64,000 bases of DNA from Bradyrhizobium iriomotense (GCF_018129405.1 NZ_JAFCLP010000019.1:98337-162336), one strand, 5' to 3'; counted from the stretch's first letter, positions 45,242 to 55,626 are shown. Numbers and translations: made by a program. The notes: generated by a model from the letters alone, not told the origin.

Positions 45242-46693
45242 ATGCGGCGGTCTTTGGGGTCTGCGTCCCGGACGCGTCGTGTAGCGCGCTGGCTTGCCGT
45301 GCTGTGCCTCGCTGCAAGCTCAGGCGCATGCGTGCTGACGCAGGATCTTCCGGATCCCGCGCTCGATGTTCCCGCACAGTACAAATATGCCGGCAAAGGC
45401 GATGCGCCGCCGTCGCTGGATTGGTGGCGCGGCTTCCGCTCCACCGAACTGACGCAACTGATGGAGGAGGCGCAGACCGTCAACCTCGACATCGCCGCCG
45501 CCGTCTCGCGCATCGTCCAGGCCGATGCGCAGGCGCGGCAGGCGGGTGCAGCGCTGCTGCCGACCCTGTCGGGGGGCGGATCGGAAACCTATTCGCGCAC
45601 TTCCGGCTCCTCGTCGTCCGGCCTCACCAATGGCGGACGCGAAGTCGTCAACTATTCGGCCTCGCTGAGCGCGAGCTACCAGCTCGACTTCTGGGGCCAG
45701 AACCGCGATGCGCTGCAAACGGCGGAGGAGACGGCGAACGCCAACCGCTTCGATCGCGACACCGTCGCGCTGACGACGCTCGCCGCCGTCGCCAACGCCT
45801 ATTTCCAGGTGCTGGCCTCGCAGGATCGCCTGCGTACCGCCCAGAGCAACATCGCCAGCGCGCAGCGCATCCTCGATGCGATCCGCGAGCGCCGCAAGGC
45901 CGGCACTGGCACCGACCTCGACGTCGCCCAGCAGGAGAGCGTGCTCGCCAACCAGAAGGCACTGGTGCCGCCGCTGCGCCAGACGCTCGACCAGAATGTC
46001 AACGCACTCGCCGTGCTGGTATCGCGGCCGCCGGAGAGCGTCCGCGTGCTCGGCGGCTCGCTGAACAAGATCGCCATCCCGCGCGTCACGCCCGGCCTGC
46101 CGTCGGAGCTTTTGACACAGCGGCCCGACATCCGCCGGCAGGAGGCGCAGCTCGCTTCGGCGACTGCCAATATCGGCAATGCCCGCGCGCAGTTCTTTCC
46201 GACCATCCAGCTGACCGGCAATGGCGGCTATCAGAGCTCGGCGCTGGTGTCGCTGTTCCAGCCGCATGCGGCGTTCTTCCAGCTCGTCGGCAGCGCGACG
46301 CAACCGATCTTCGACGGCGGCAAGATCCTCGGCAATTTCGAATTCGCCAAGGCGCGGCAGGACGAGTTGCTTCAGACCTACCGCAAGACCATCATCCAGT
46401 CGTTTGCGGACGTCGACAACGCGCTGTATTCGATCAAGCAGACCACGATCAAGCTACAATTGCAGCGCGATGTCGTTACCTCGTCGAAGCGCGCCTTCGA
46501 TCTCGCCGAGCAGCAATTGCGCGCCGGCACGGCCGACATCGTGACCGTGCTGAACGTCCAGCAGACACTATTTCAGGCCGAAGACGCGTTGTGGCAGGCC
46601 CAACTCGCACGGCTTCTCGCCATCGTCAGCCTGTATCAGGCGCTCGGCGGCGGCTGGGAGCCGCGAATGGAGAAACCGGTCAATGCTCTTTAA
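45242..46693 (+). CDS. RND efflux outer-membrane factor, NodT-type lipoprotein
   Basis: About 483 residues. The N-terminus is a lipoprotein signal with lipobox AASSGAC, followed by the NodT/OprM-type body: two homologous halves, each with FWGQNRDALQTAEETANANRF-like or RPDIRRQEAQLASATANIGNAR-like segments and beta-strand region. The ATG at 45242 gives a proper signal; a GTG at 45215, with a G-rich ribosome binding site, is an alternative. It forms the trimeric TolC-like exit channel for the pump encoded next. The last 11 nt overlap the adaptor gene. Confidence 0.92.
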   Translation: MRRSLGSASRTRRVARWLAVLCLAASSGACVLTQDLPDPALDVPAQYKYAGKGDAPPSLDWWRGFRSTELTQLMEEAQTVNLDIAAAVSRIVQADAQARQAGAALLPTLSGGGSETYSRTSGSSSSGLTNGGREVVNYSASLSASYQLDFWGQNRDALQTAEETANANRFDRDTVALTTLAAVANAYFQVLASQDRLRTAQSNIASAQRILDAIRERRKAGTGTDLDVAQQESVLANQKALVPPLRQTLDQNVNALAVLVSRPPESVRVLGGSLNKIAIPRVTPGLPSELLTQRPDIRRQEAQLASATANIGNARAQFFPTIQLTGNGGYQSSALVSLFQPHAAFFQLVGSATQPIFDGGKILGNFEFAKARQDELLQTYRKTIIQSFADVDNALYSIKQTTIKLQLQRDVVTSSKRAFDLAEQQLRAGTADIVTVLNVQQTLFQAEDALWQAQLARLLAIVSLYQALGGGWEPRMEKPVNAL

Positions 46694-48080
46694 GCCGGAT
46701 ACGAAGGAAGGCGCGAAAGAAGGGACGGCGAAGAAATCGCGCGGCCGCGGCTTCGTCATGACCCTGATCACGCTCGCGATCCTCGGTGGGCTCGGCTATT
46801 TCGGCTGGACCGTCTGGCACCAGCAGCCGCAGCAGGCGAATGGCCGCAACCAGCGGCCCGATCTGCCGGTGCCGGTGCTGGCGGCAACGCCACGCATCCA
46901 GGACGTGCCGGTCTATCTCGACGGCGTGGGCGCGATCCGCGCGCTCAACACCGTGACCGTGCGCTCGCAGGTCGACGGCAAGCTGATCGCGGTCAACTTC
47001 ACTGAGGGCCAGGACGTCAAGAAAGGAGACGTGCTTGGCGAGATCGATCCGGCGATCTACCAGGCGCAGTACGATCAGGCGGTTGCCAAGAAGGCGCAGG
47101 ACCAGGCCCAGCTCGCCAACCAGCGCATCGACCTTACGCGCTACGAGCAGCTCGCTGCGACCAATGCCGGCTCCAAGCAGCAGGCCGACACCCAGCGCGC
47201 GCTGGTCGCGCAGACCGAGGCGCTGGTCAAGGCCGACCAGGCCGCGATCGACAATGCGGCGGCAACGCTCAGCTACACCAAGATCGTGGCGCCGCTCTCG
47301 GGGCGCGTCGGCCTGCGCCAGGTCGACCAGGGCAACATCATCCACGCCGCCGACACCACCGGCCTCGTGGTAATCACGCAATTGCAGCCGATCGCGGTGT
47401 GGTTCAGCCTGCCGCAGCAGCAGATCATGCGGGTCAACGCGGCAGCGGCGAAGGGGCCGCTCGCGGTCGACGTGTTCGGCAATGACGGCATCACCGTGAT
47501 CGACACCGGCAAGCTCACCGGCATCGACAACCAGGTCGACCAGACCACCGGCACGCTCAAGCTCAAGGCGGAATTCCCCAACGCCAATTACCAGCTCTGG
47601 CCGGGCCAGTTCGTCAATGTCCGTCTCAAGGTCGAGACCTTGACGCAGGCGCTGGTGGTGCCGACATCGGCGGTGCAACGCGGCCCGGTCGGCACTTTCA
47701 GCTACGTCATCGGCGAGGACAATGTCGTCTCGGCCAAGCCCGTGACGGTGACGCAGCAGAACGAGCATGACGCCGTCATCGCCAGTGGCCTGTCGGCGAA
47801 CGACAAGGTCGTCACCACGGGCTTTGCCAATCTGTCCGACGGCTCCAAGGTGATCGTCGGCCGCGACGATCAGACCCCATCGGCCGATCTCGCCCCGCGC
47901 AAGCGCTCGCGCGGTCCGGACGCCCAGAAAAAGGACGGTCAGAAGGATTCGCAAAAGGAGGGACAAGCCAAGGACGGCGAGTTCCGCGCCAAGCGAAACA
48001 GCAGTGAAGGCGACCAGAAAGGACAGACCGGTCCGGCACCGGGGCCGGGGGCATCGGGATCTGGAGCCAAGCAGCCATGA
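46683..48080 (+). CDS. RND efflux periplasmic adaptor (MdtA-like)
   Basis: 465 residues. One N-terminal membrane anchor (about 24-45), then a lipoyl half-motif (VRSQVDGKLIAVNFTEGQDVKKGDVLGEID), a helical hairpin rich in Gln/Ala, the second lipoyl half (APLSGRVGLRQVDQGNII), and a beta-barrel. The C-terminal approx. 65 residues are a charged Lys/Asp/Gln/Gly-rich tail not present in typical MdtA and probably disordered. It bridges the two RND pumps and the outer-membrane factor. Confidence 0.93.
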   Translation: MLFKPDTKEGAKEGTAKKSRGRGFVMTLITLAILGGLGYFGWTVWHQQPQQANGRNQRPDLPVPVLAATPRIQDVPVYLDGVGAIRALNTVTVRSQVDGKLIAVNFTEGQDVKKGDVLGEIDPAIYQAQYDQAVAKKAQDQAQLANQRIDLTRYEQLAATNAGSKQQADTQRALVAQTEALVKADQAAIDNAAATLSYTKIVAPLSGRVGLRQVDQGNIIHAADTTGLVVITQLQPIAVWFSLPQQQIMRVNAAAAKGPLAVDVFGNDGITVIDTGKLTGIDNQVDQTTGTLKLKAEFPNANYQLWPGQFVNVRLKVETLTQALVVPTSAVQRGPVGTFSYVIGEDNVVSAKPVTVTQQNEHDAVIASGLSANDKVVTTGFANLSDGSKVIVGRDDQTPSADLAPRKRSRGPDAQKKDGQKDSQKEGQAKDGEFRAKRNSSEGDQKGQTGPAPGPGASGSGAKQP

Positions 48081-48116
48081 TCCCGACAACAGCCGCCTAG
48101 GCGGCAGGCGTATTCC

Positions 48117-51100
48117 ATGGGAGTCTCCGAACCCTTCATCCGCCGGCCCATCGCGACCTCGCTGCTCGGTATCGCGCTGCTGATCGGCGGGCTGCTCGGT
48201 TATTTCGCGCTGCCGGTCTCGGCGCTGCCGCAGGTCGACTTCCCGACCGTGCAGGTGACGACGCAGCTTCCGGGCGCCAGCCCCGACGTGATCGCCTCGC
48301 TGATCACCGCGCCTCTGGAGCGGCAGCTCGGCCAGATCCCGTCGCTGTCGGCGATGAACTCGACGAGCTCGTTCGGCGTCAGCCAGATCTCGCTCCAGTT
48401 CGACCTCAACCGCGACATCGATGGCGCGACCCAGGACGTGCAGGCCGCGATCAATGCGGCGGCCGGCGTGCTGCCCAAGACGCTGCCTTACCCGCCGACC
48501 TACGCCAAGGTGAACCCGGCCGACGCGCCTGTCATGACGCTGGCGCTGCGCTCGGACACGATCTCGCTGCGGGTGATGAGCGACATCGCCGACACCATTC
48601 TGGCGCAACGGTTGAGCCAGATCTCCGGCGTCGGGCGCGTCTCGGTGCTCGGCGGGCTGAAGCCGGCCGTGCGCATCCAGGCGGATCTGGCGCGGCTTGC
48701 CGCCTATGGCATCGCCATGGAAGATCTGCGCACCGCGATCGCCAATGCCAACGTATCAGGGCCGAAGGGTTCGCTCGACGGCGCGCAGCAATCCTACATC
48801 ATCGCCGCCAACGACCAGATCGCCGCCGCCGAGGCCTACAAGCCTGTCATCATCGCCTACCGCAACGGTTCGCCCGTCACGATCGCCGACGTCGCACAGA
48901 TCGTCGACGGCCTCGAGAACGACCGCACTGGCGGCTGGTACCAGGGCACGCCGGCCGTCATCATCGACATCCAGCGCCAGCCCGGCGCCAACGTCATCGA
49001 CGTCGTCAGCCAGATCCGTGCCGAAATTCCAAAAGTCCAGCGCGCCATTCCCGCCGGCGTGAACCTCACCATCGTCTCCGACCGCACCGTGACCATCCGC
49101 GCCTCGGTGCGCGACGTGCAGTTCACGCTGATCCTCAGCGTCGTGCTGGTGACGCTGGTGGTGCTGCTGTTCCTGCGCTCGCTGCGCGCCACGCTGATCG
49201 CAGGCGTCGCGCTGCCGCTGTCGCTGATCACCAGCTTCGGCATCATGTATTTCGCCGGCTTCAGCCTCGACAATCTGTCGCTGATGGCGCTGACGATCGG
49301 CACCGGCTTCGTGGTCGACGACGCCATCGTCATGATCGAGAACATCGTCCGCCACATGGAGAATGGCGACGGGCCGATGCAGGCCTCGCTGAAGGGCGCC
49401 AGCGAAATCGGCTTCACCGTGATCTCGCTGACGGTGTCGCTGATCGCAGTGTTCATCCCGCTGCTGTTCATGTCGGGCCTCGTCGGGCGCATGTTCCGCG
49501 AATTCGCGCTGACGCTGACGATCGCGGTCGTCACGTCGGCCGTGGTGTCGCTGACTCTGACGCCGATGATGTGCTCGCGGCTGCTCAAGCACGCGCACGA
49601 GGAGCTGGCGGTGCCGGGCCTTGCCGCCATCAGCCGCTTCATCGACCGCACCGTCGAGTTCTATCACCGCACGCTGCTCTGGGTCTTGGAGCGCCAGCGC
49701 GCCACGCTGGTCGTGACCTTTGCGACGCTGATAGCGACACTCGTCCTCTATGTCGTCGCGCCAAAAGGCTTCCTGCCGCTGCAGGACACCGCCTCGATCA
49801 CGGCGGTGACGGAGGCGGGGCCCGACGTTTCGTTCGCGGAGATGCAGAAGCGGCAGGCCGAGGCCGCCGACGCCATCAAGGCCGACGCTGACGTGGTCGG
49901 CGTGGTCTCCGTGATCGGCGCGGGCTCGGTCAACCCGACCACCAATGTCGGGCGTCTGGTCATGACGCTGAAGCCGCGCGGCGAGCGGCGTGACGATGTC
50001 GGCGTGGTCGTGACCCGGCTGAAGGAGAGGGTGGCGGGCATTCCCGGCATGACCGTCTATTTCCAGCCGGTGCAGGACGTGCAGATCTCGACCCAGTCGA
50101 GCCGCTCGCAATACCAGTACACGCTGACCGGCACCGATGCGGCGCTGGTCTCGGAATGGGCGCGCAAGCTCGTTGCGGAGATGCGGCGCGATCCCCTGTT
50201 CCGCGACGTCTCCTCGGAAGCGCAGGAGGGCGGTTTGCGGGCGCAGCTCGATGTCGACCGCACCCGTGCGGGCCAGCTCGGCGTGAGCCTGCAAGGAATC
50301 ACCGACACGCTGAACGATGCCTTCGCGCAGCGGCAGATCTCGACGATCTACGGCCAGGCCAACCAGTACCGCGTGGTGCTGGAGGCGCTGCCGATGTACC
50401 AGCGCGATCCTTCGATCCTGTCAAAACTCTATCTGCCGGGCGCCGCGAGCACGATCGTCGGCGCACCCGGCGCGCAGGTGCCGCTGTCGGCGGTGGCGAC
50501 GCTGAAGCGTACCACGGCGCCGCTCGCGATCTCCCACCAGGCGCAATTCCCGTCGGTCTCGCTCAGCTTCAACCTCGCGCCGGGCGCGGCCCTCGGCGAT
50601 GCCGTCGAGGCCGTGAAGGCGATCGAGACCCGCATCGAAATGCCCAACAGCATCGTCGGCGTCTATGCCGGCGACGCGGCTGAATTCGCCAAAGCGCTCG
50701 CGGGACAGCCCTGGCTGCTGCTCGCCGCCGTGATCACGATCTACATCGTGCTGGGCGTGCTCTATGAGAGCTACATCCACCCGATCACGATCCTGTCGAC
50801 GCTGCCCTCGGCCGGCGTCGGCGCGATCCTGGCGCTGGTGCTGTGCGGGCAGGACCTCTCGGTGATCGGTTTGATCGGCATCATCCTGTTGATGGGCATC
50901 GTCAAGAAGAACGCGATCATGATGATCGACTTCGCGCTGGAGGCCGAGCGCGGGCAGGGGATGTCGCCCAACGAGGCGATCGTGCAGGCGTGCCTGTTGC
51001 GCTTCCGTCCGATCATGATGACGACGCTGGCGGCGCTGTTCGGCGCGCTGCCGCTGGCGATCGAGAGCGGCACCGGCGCCGAGCTGCGCTTCCCGCTCGG

Positions 51101-51263
51101 CATCTCCATCATCGGCGGCCTGCTGCTGAGCCAGTTGCTGACGCTCTACACTACGCCCGTGATCTATCTCGCGCTCGACCGCATCAACCGCCGCCTCGAG
51201 CAGGCGCTGCCGCCGGCCGAATCCGGTGGGCCGCCGGTCGCGGGCGCGACCGAGGGGATGTGA
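48117..51263 (+). CDS. RND multidrug efflux pump, first inner-membrane subunit (MdtB-like)
   Basis: 1048 residues, 12 membrane helices in two repeats with large periplasmic loops. Start VSEPFIRRPIATSLLGIALL is typical of HAE-1 pumps; the proton-relay aspartates are in GFVVDDAIVMIENIVRH (helix 4). Cytoplasmic R and loop features (SIPSLSAMNSTSSFGVSQI) are also seen. With the next gene it probably makes a mixed MdtB2C-type trimer. Substrates in homologous systems include bile salts, novobiocin and flavonoids; not predictable here. Stop overlaps the next start by one base (TGATG). Confidence 0.93.
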   Translation: MGVSEPFIRRPIATSLLGIALLIGGLLGYFALPVSALPQVDFPTVQVTTQLPGASPDVIASLITAPLERQLGQIPSLSAMNSTSSFGVSQISLQFDLNRDIDGATQDVQAAINAAAGVLPKTLPYPPTYAKVNPADAPVMTLALRSDTISLRVMSDIADTILAQRLSQISGVGRVSVLGGLKPAVRIQADLARLAAYGIAMEDLRTAIANANVSGPKGSLDGAQQSYIIAANDQIAAAEAYKPVIIAYRNGSPVTIADVAQIVDGLENDRTGGWYQGTPAVIIDIQRQPGANVIDVVSQIRAEIPKVQRAIPAGVNLTIVSDRTVTIRASVRDVQFTLILSVVLVTLVVLLFLRSLRATLIAGVALPLSLITSFGIMYFAGFSLDNLSLMALTIGTGFVVDDAIVMIENIVRHMENGDGPMQASLKGASEIGFTVISLTVSLIAVFIPLLFMSGLVGRMFREFALTLTIAVVTSAVVSLTLTPMMCSRLLKHAHEELAVPGLAAISRFIDRTVEFYHRTLLWVLERQRATLVVTFATLIATLVLYVVAPKGFLPLQDTASITAVTEAGPDVSFAEMQKRQAEAADAIKADADVVGVVSVIGAGSVNPTTNVGRLVMTLKPRGERRDDVGVVVTRLKERVAGIPGMTVYFQPVQDVQISTQSSRSQYQYTLTGTDAALVSEWARKLVAEMRRDPLFRDVSSEAQEGGLRAQLDVDRTRAGQLGVSLQGITDTLNDAFAQRQISTIYGQANQYRVVLEALPMYQRDPSILSKLYLPGAASTIVGAPGAQVPLSAVATLKRTTAPLAISHQAQFPSVSLSFNLAPGAALGDAVEAVKAIETRIEMPNSIVGVYAGDAAEFAKALAGQPWLLLAAVITIYIVLGVLYESYIHPITILSTLPSAGVGAILALVLCGQDLSVIGLIGIILLMGIVKKNAIMMIDFALEAERGQGMSPNEAIVQACLLRFRPIMMTTLAALFGALPLAIESGTGAELRFPLGISIIGGLLLSQLLTLYTTPVIYLALDRINRRLEQALPPAESGGPPVAGATEGM

Positions 51264-54200
51264 TGGTATCGATCTCGGAGCCCTTCATCCGCCGTCCGGT
51301 CGCAACCACGCTGCTGTCGATCGGGTTGTTCCTGCTGGGTGTCGTCGCCTACGAGTTCCTGCCCGTCGCCTCGGTCCCGAACGTCGACTTCCCCGCCATC
51401 TTCGTCTCGGCCAGCCGGCCGGGCGCCGACCCGTCCGTGATGGCGGCGACGGTGGCCTCACCGCTGGAGCGGCGCCTCGGCGAAATATCGGGCATCAACC
51501 AGATCACCTCGACGAGTTCGCTCGGCATCTCCAATATCCAGCTTCAGTTCGATATCGGCCGCAACATCGACAAGGCCGCGCGCGACGTGCAGGCCGCGAT
51601 CAACGCCTCGCTGGTCGACCTGCCGAGCGACCTGCCGACGCTGCCGCGCTTCCGCAAGGCCAACACGGCGGGCGCGCCCGTCTTCGTGCTGGCGCTGACC
51701 TCGAAGACGCTGTCGGCGAGCGCGATCTACGACGTCGCCGACACGGTGCTGGCGCAGCGCATCTCGCAGGTGCCTGGTGTCGGTGATGTGACAGTCTCGG
51801 GCGCCGACCAGCCGGCGGTACGGGTACAGCTCAATCCGGTCGCGCTTTCGAACGCCGGCATCGCCACCGACGACGTGCGGACCGCGATTATCAACGCCAA
51901 TCCGCTCGGACCTGTCGGCATCTTCAACGGCGAGCGCCAGAGCGAGACGCTGTCGCTGAACAAGCAGATGCGCACGGCGAAAGAGTTCCGCGACATCGTC
52001 ATCAAGAGCTCGAACGGCAATTTCGTCCGGCTCTCCGACGTCGCCGACATCGAGGATTCCGTCCGCAATGCCCGCTCGATCGCCTGGTTCAACAAGCAGC
52101 CTGCGGTGCTGATCCAGATCACCAAGCAGGGCGACGCCAACGTCATCGATACCGTCGACCGGGTGAAGGCGCTGATCCCCGAGTTGAAGCAGTGGATCCC
52201 GGCCGGTGTCGAGATCTCGACCCTGGTCGATCGCACCGGCACCATCCGTGCCAGCGTGCTGGACATGCAATGGACGCTGCTGGCGACCGCCATCCTGGTG
52301 ATGGTCGTCGTGTTCGTGTTCCTGCGGCGGATGACGCCGACGATCGCCGCCGGCATCTCGGTGCCGCTGGCGCTGGCCGGCACCTGCGCCGGCATGTGGG
52401 TCGCAGGCTTCTCGATCGACAATCTGTCGCTGATGGCGCTCGCCATCTCCGTCGGCTTCGTGGTCGACGACGCCATCGTCATGATCGAGAACATGTTCCG
52501 CAATCTCGAGCACGGCATGCGGCCGTTTCAGGCGGCACAGGAGGGAGCCAGGCAGATCGGCTTCACCGTGGTCTCGATCAGCCTGTCGCTGATCGCGGCC
52601 TTCACGCCGTTGATCTTCATGGACGGCATCGTCGGCCGCCTGCTGCGCGAATTCTCGCTGACGCTGACCTTTGCGATCCTGGTCTCCACGCTGGTGTCGC
52701 TGACGGTCACGCCGATGATCTGCGCGCATTACATCCGGCAGACCACCTCCGGCACCGCGACGCTGTTCGACCGCCTCATCGAGGGCTCGCTGTCGCGCAT
52801 CGTCACCTTCTACGCCCGCAGCTTGCGGACCGTATTGGAATATCCGATGCTGACCTTGCTGGTGTTCTTCGCCACCATCGGCCTCACGGTGACGCTCTAC
52901 ATCAAGGTCCCCAAGGGCTATTTCCCGACCGACGATTCCGGCTTCATCATCGGCGCGACGCGCGCCTCGGCCGACATCTCGTTCCAGTCGATGCTCGGCC
53001 TGCAGCAGCGGCTCGCCGACATCGTGATGCAGGATCCGGCGGTGGCCGGCATCGGCTCCACCGTCGGCAGCGGAGGCGGGGGCCCGGGGCCGGCGACCTC
53101 GAACCGCGGCACTATGTTCATCAGCCTGAAGCCGCCGGAGGAGCGCGACCACGTCTCGACGCAAGTGGTGATCGACCGTCTCAGGCGGGCGCTGTTCCCG
53201 GTGCCGGGCATCCGCCTCTTCATGTTCGCCGCCCAGGACGTGCGCGCCGGCGGACGGCAGAGCGATTCCGATTACCAATACACCCTGACCAGCACCGACC
53301 TCGGTCTCTTGCAGAAATGGGCGCCGATCGTCGCCAAGCGCATGGAGAGCGTCGAGGGTATCACCGACATTTCCAGCGACCGCGATCCCGGCGGGCTGCA
53401 GCTGACGCTGAACATCGACCGCCAGAAGGCCTCAGCACTCGGCGTCAAGGTCCAGGACATCGACAACGCGCTGAACAATGCGTTCTCGCAGCGGCAGATC
53501 TCGATCATCTACACCCAGCGCAACCAGTACATGACCGTGCTGGAGATCGATCCGAAATTCCAGGTCGATCCCTCCAACCTCGACCGCATCTATGTCGCCG
53601 GCGCGGGCGACGCGCAGGTGCCGCTGTCGGCCGTGGTCCACGCGACGCGCGGGCTCGCCGCGCTCGCGGTCTACCATTCGCAATCGTTCCCCTCGACCAC
53701 GGTGTCGTTCAACCTGCTGCCGGACGTGCCGCTTCAGGCTGCCACGCAAAACATCCAGCGTGCGGTCGAGGAGCTGCACATGCCCGAGGGCATTCGCGGC
53801 AGCTTTGACGGCAATGCCGGTGACTTCGCCAAAACCAGCGGCCGCCAGCCGCTGCTGATCCTCGGCGCACTGGTGGCAATGTATATCGTGCTGGGGGTGC
53901 TCTACGAGAGCCTCGCCCATCCGCTCACGATCATCTCGACCTTGCCCTCGGCCGGCCTCGGCGCGTTATTGGCCTTGCAGCTGACCAACACGCCGCTGAC
54001 GGTGATCGCGTTCGTCGGCATCATCCTGCTGATCGGCATCGTCAAGAAGAACGGAATCATGATGGTCGACTTCGCGCTCGACGCCGAGCGCCAGCGCGGC
54101 CTGTCCTCGGCGGAGGCGATTTTTGAAGCCTGCCAGGCGCGATTCCGCCCGATCCTGATGACGACGATGGCGGCGCTGTTCGCCGGCATTCCGCTCGTCA

Positions 54201-54370
54201 TCGCAACAGGCCCCGGCACGGAGCTGCGGCGACCGCTCGGCATCACCATCATCGGCGGCCTGTTCGTCTCGCAGATCCTGACGCTCTACACCACGCCCGT
54301 GATCTACCTCCTGATCGACCGCCTGCGGCGGCGGTCGGAGCGGCGTGCGCTGCCCGCGCCCGCGGAATAG
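51263..54370 (+). CDS. RND multidrug efflux pump, second inner-membrane subunit (MdtC-like)
   Basis: 1035 residues from the ATG at 51263. The same fold as its neighbour, starting ISEPFIRRPVATTLLSIGLF, with the helix-4 aspartates in GFVVDDAIVMIENMFRN intact. It is clearly paralogous to the upstream pump but well diverged, as with MdtB and MdtC in enterobacteria. The frame is open earlier, inside the upstream gene, but this start gives the family N-terminus and the TGATG coupling. Both subunits keep their proton-relay residues. Confidence 0.93.
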   Translation: MVSISEPFIRRPVATTLLSIGLFLLGVVAYEFLPVASVPNVDFPAIFVSASRPGADPSVMAATVASPLERRLGEISGINQITSTSSLGISNIQLQFDIGRNIDKAARDVQAAINASLVDLPSDLPTLPRFRKANTAGAPVFVLALTSKTLSASAIYDVADTVLAQRISQVPGVGDVTVSGADQPAVRVQLNPVALSNAGIATDDVRTAIINANPLGPVGIFNGERQSETLSLNKQMRTAKEFRDIVIKSSNGNFVRLSDVADIEDSVRNARSIAWFNKQPAVLIQITKQGDANVIDTVDRVKALIPELKQWIPAGVEISTLVDRTGTIRASVLDMQWTLLATAILVMVVVFVFLRRMTPTIAAGISVPLALAGTCAGMWVAGFSIDNLSLMALAISVGFVVDDAIVMIENMFRNLEHGMRPFQAAQEGARQIGFTVVSISLSLIAAFTPLIFMDGIVGRLLREFSLTLTFAILVSTLVSLTVTPMICAHYIRQTTSGTATLFDRLIEGSLSRIVTFYARSLRTVLEYPMLTLLVFFATIGLTVTLYIKVPKGYFPTDDSGFIIGATRASADISFQSMLGLQQRLADIVMQDPAVAGIGSTVGSGGGGPGPATSNRGTMFISLKPPEERDHVSTQVVIDRLRRALFPVPGIRLFMFAAQDVRAGGRQSDSDYQYTLTSTDLGLLQKWAPIVAKRMESVEGITDISSDRDPGGLQLTLNIDRQKASALGVKVQDIDNALNNAFSQRQISIIYTQRNQYMTVLEIDPKFQVDPSNLDRIYVAGAGDAQVPLSAVVHATRGLAALAVYHSQSFPSTTVSFNLLPDVPLQAATQNIQRAVEELHMPEGIRGSFDGNAGDFAKTSGRQPLLILGALVAMYIVLGVLYESLAHPLTIISTLPSAGLGALLALQLTNTPLTVIAFVGIILLIGIVKKNGIMMVDFALDAERQRGLSSAEAIFEACQARFRPILMTTMAALFAGIPLVIATGPGTELRRPLGITIIGGLFVSQILTLYTTPVIYLLIDRLRRRSERRALPAPAE

Positions 54371-54407
54371 GTTGTTGCAGCGCTGCGCGAAGCGTATAGC
54401 GGCAATC

Positions 54408-55148
54408 ATGTCGAACCCGTCCGAGGCCCCGGCCGCCGCGCCCGAGCCGATCCCCGAATGCCCGCACTGTCAGAAGCCGATGCCGCTGTGCATCTGCGAC
54501 AGTGTCACGCCCATTGAGAACCGGCTTTCGCTGCTGATCCTGCAGCATCCGCAGGAGCAGGACAGGGCGCTCGGCACCGCGCGGCTGCTTGCGAAGCATT
54601 TTGCCGATGCCACCGTGCGGGTCGGCCTGTCCTGGCCGAGCCTGTCGAAGGCACTGGGCCGACCGGTCGAGAATGCCGCGCGCTGGGGCGTGCTCTATCT
54701 CGGCTCGGCCCGCGCGGCCGATCTCGAGGCCGAGGGCGAGATCGTGGCGCTGACCCGCAAGGGCGAGATCGCGGAGAACCAGCGCGCGATCCTCGGCAAG
54801 CTCGAAGGCGTGGTGCTGCTCGACGGCACCTGGAGCCAGGCCAAGGCCTTGTGGTGGCGCAATCCCTGGATGCTGAAATGCCAGCGCGTGATCCTCAACC
54901 CGTCGCGCCCATCGCTATACGGACGTCTGCGCAAGGAGCCGCGCCGCGACGGCCTCTCGACCATCGAAGCGGCCGCGACGATCCTCGCCGGCCTCGAACG
55001 GCGCCCCGACATCGCCGAGACGCTGCATGCCAGTTTCGAGCGGATGCTGACGCGCTATCGCGAGGTCCAGGCTGAGATGCCGGAACTCGCGCCAAAGCCG
55101 GCTCCGAAGGGCCGCCGCCGCGATTTCCGGCGCAGCAGGCGCGCCTGA
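54408..55148 (+). CDS. DTW-domain tRNA-uridine aminocarboxypropyltransferase (TapT/YfiP-like)
   Basis: 246 residues from the ATG at 54408. The N-terminus has a Cys cluster (CPHCQKPMPLCICDSV) that likely binds zinc, then HPQEQDRALGTARLL, the signature LLDGTWSQAKALW with DTW-type Asp-Gly-Thr-Trp, and NPSRPSLYGRLRKEP. Family members transfer the aminocarboxypropyl group of S-adenosylmethionine to a uridine in tRNA (acp3U). The basic C-terminus (KGRRRDFRRSRRA) would bind tRNA. It starts 37 nt after the efflux operon but is functionally separate, and a tRNA gene follows. Confidence 0.9.
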   Translation: MSNPSEAPAAAPEPIPECPHCQKPMPLCICDSVTPIENRLSLLILQHPQEQDRALGTARLLAKHFADATVRVGLSWPSLSKALGRPVENAARWGVLYLGSARAADLEAEGEIVALTRKGEIAENQRAILGKLEGVVLLDGTWSQAKALWWRNPWMLKCQRVILNPSRPSLYGRLRKEPRRDGLSTIEAAATILAGLERRPDIAETLHASFERMLTRYREVQAEMPELAPKPAPKGRRRDFRRSRRA

Positions 55149-55199
55149 GCTTGGTCCACATCGGAAGAGGCGATCGCCGCCAAAGTCGGACGAAGGCGG

Positions 55200-55226
55200 T
55201 TGCCTAAGCCATTGATCCCCTATATT
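55200..55226 (+). promoter_or_regulatory. Candidate promoter of tRNA-Cys
   Basis: TTGCCT (55200-55205) and TATATT (55221-55226) are 15 bp apart, and the -10 box ends 15 bp before the tRNA. Spacing is shorter than ideal, so this is tentative. Confidence 0.4.
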
Positions 55227-55241
55227 GGTCCGCCCTTACGG

Positions 55242-55315
55242 GGCCACGTGGCGGAGTGGTTACGCAACGGTCTGCAAAACCGTGTACACCAGTTCAATTC
55301 TGGTCGTGGCCTCCA
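55242..55315 (+). tRNA. tRNA-Cys (anticodon GCA)
   Basis: The 7-bp acceptor GGCCACG/CGTGGCC, D-arm, anticodon stem ACGGT/ACCGT with loop CTGCAAA (anticodon GCA), T-arm CCAG-TTCAATT-CTGG, discriminator T and encoded CCA are all visible. 74 nt. No attachment-site duplicate or integrase is seen next to it. Confidence 0.97.
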
Positions 55316-55479
55316 TCACAAATCTCTGATCTTTCAGCCAAAATTTGAGTTCTGCGCGGTTCCGCCGGGGCGGCGCGCGCCGGGAGCCACCGGGTTTGCC
55401 CGGGGCCACGATTCAGGCCCTCTGGCATAGACTTCGCATCTGCGAAGGGACGCATCCAAACCCTGGAGCTGGAGAGCAC

Positions 55480-55626
55480 GTGGCCGACGTCGTTCGATTT
55501 GTCCCGAAATCCGAGCTGGAGCGGGCCCGCCTCATTGCCGAGGCGCGCGCGATCTATGACAGCATCTTTCCGCCCGCTGCACCCGACCGGGCGCCGCAGG
55601 ATGGCAAGGAACGCGTCAAGAACTGA
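55480..55626 (+). CDS. Small conserved-looking helical protein, unknown function
   Basis: 48 residues from GTG at 55480, with GGAGCTGGAGAG just upstream as ribosome binding site. Sequence VADVVRFVPKSELERARLIA continues into a helix with EARAIYDSIFPP and a polar tail. Clean composition and ribosome binding site support a real short gene; from memory, similar short proteins are common in Bradyrhizobium. Function unknown. Confidence 0.6.
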   Translation: MADVVRFVPKSELERARLIAEARAIYDSIFPPAAPDRAPQDGKERVKN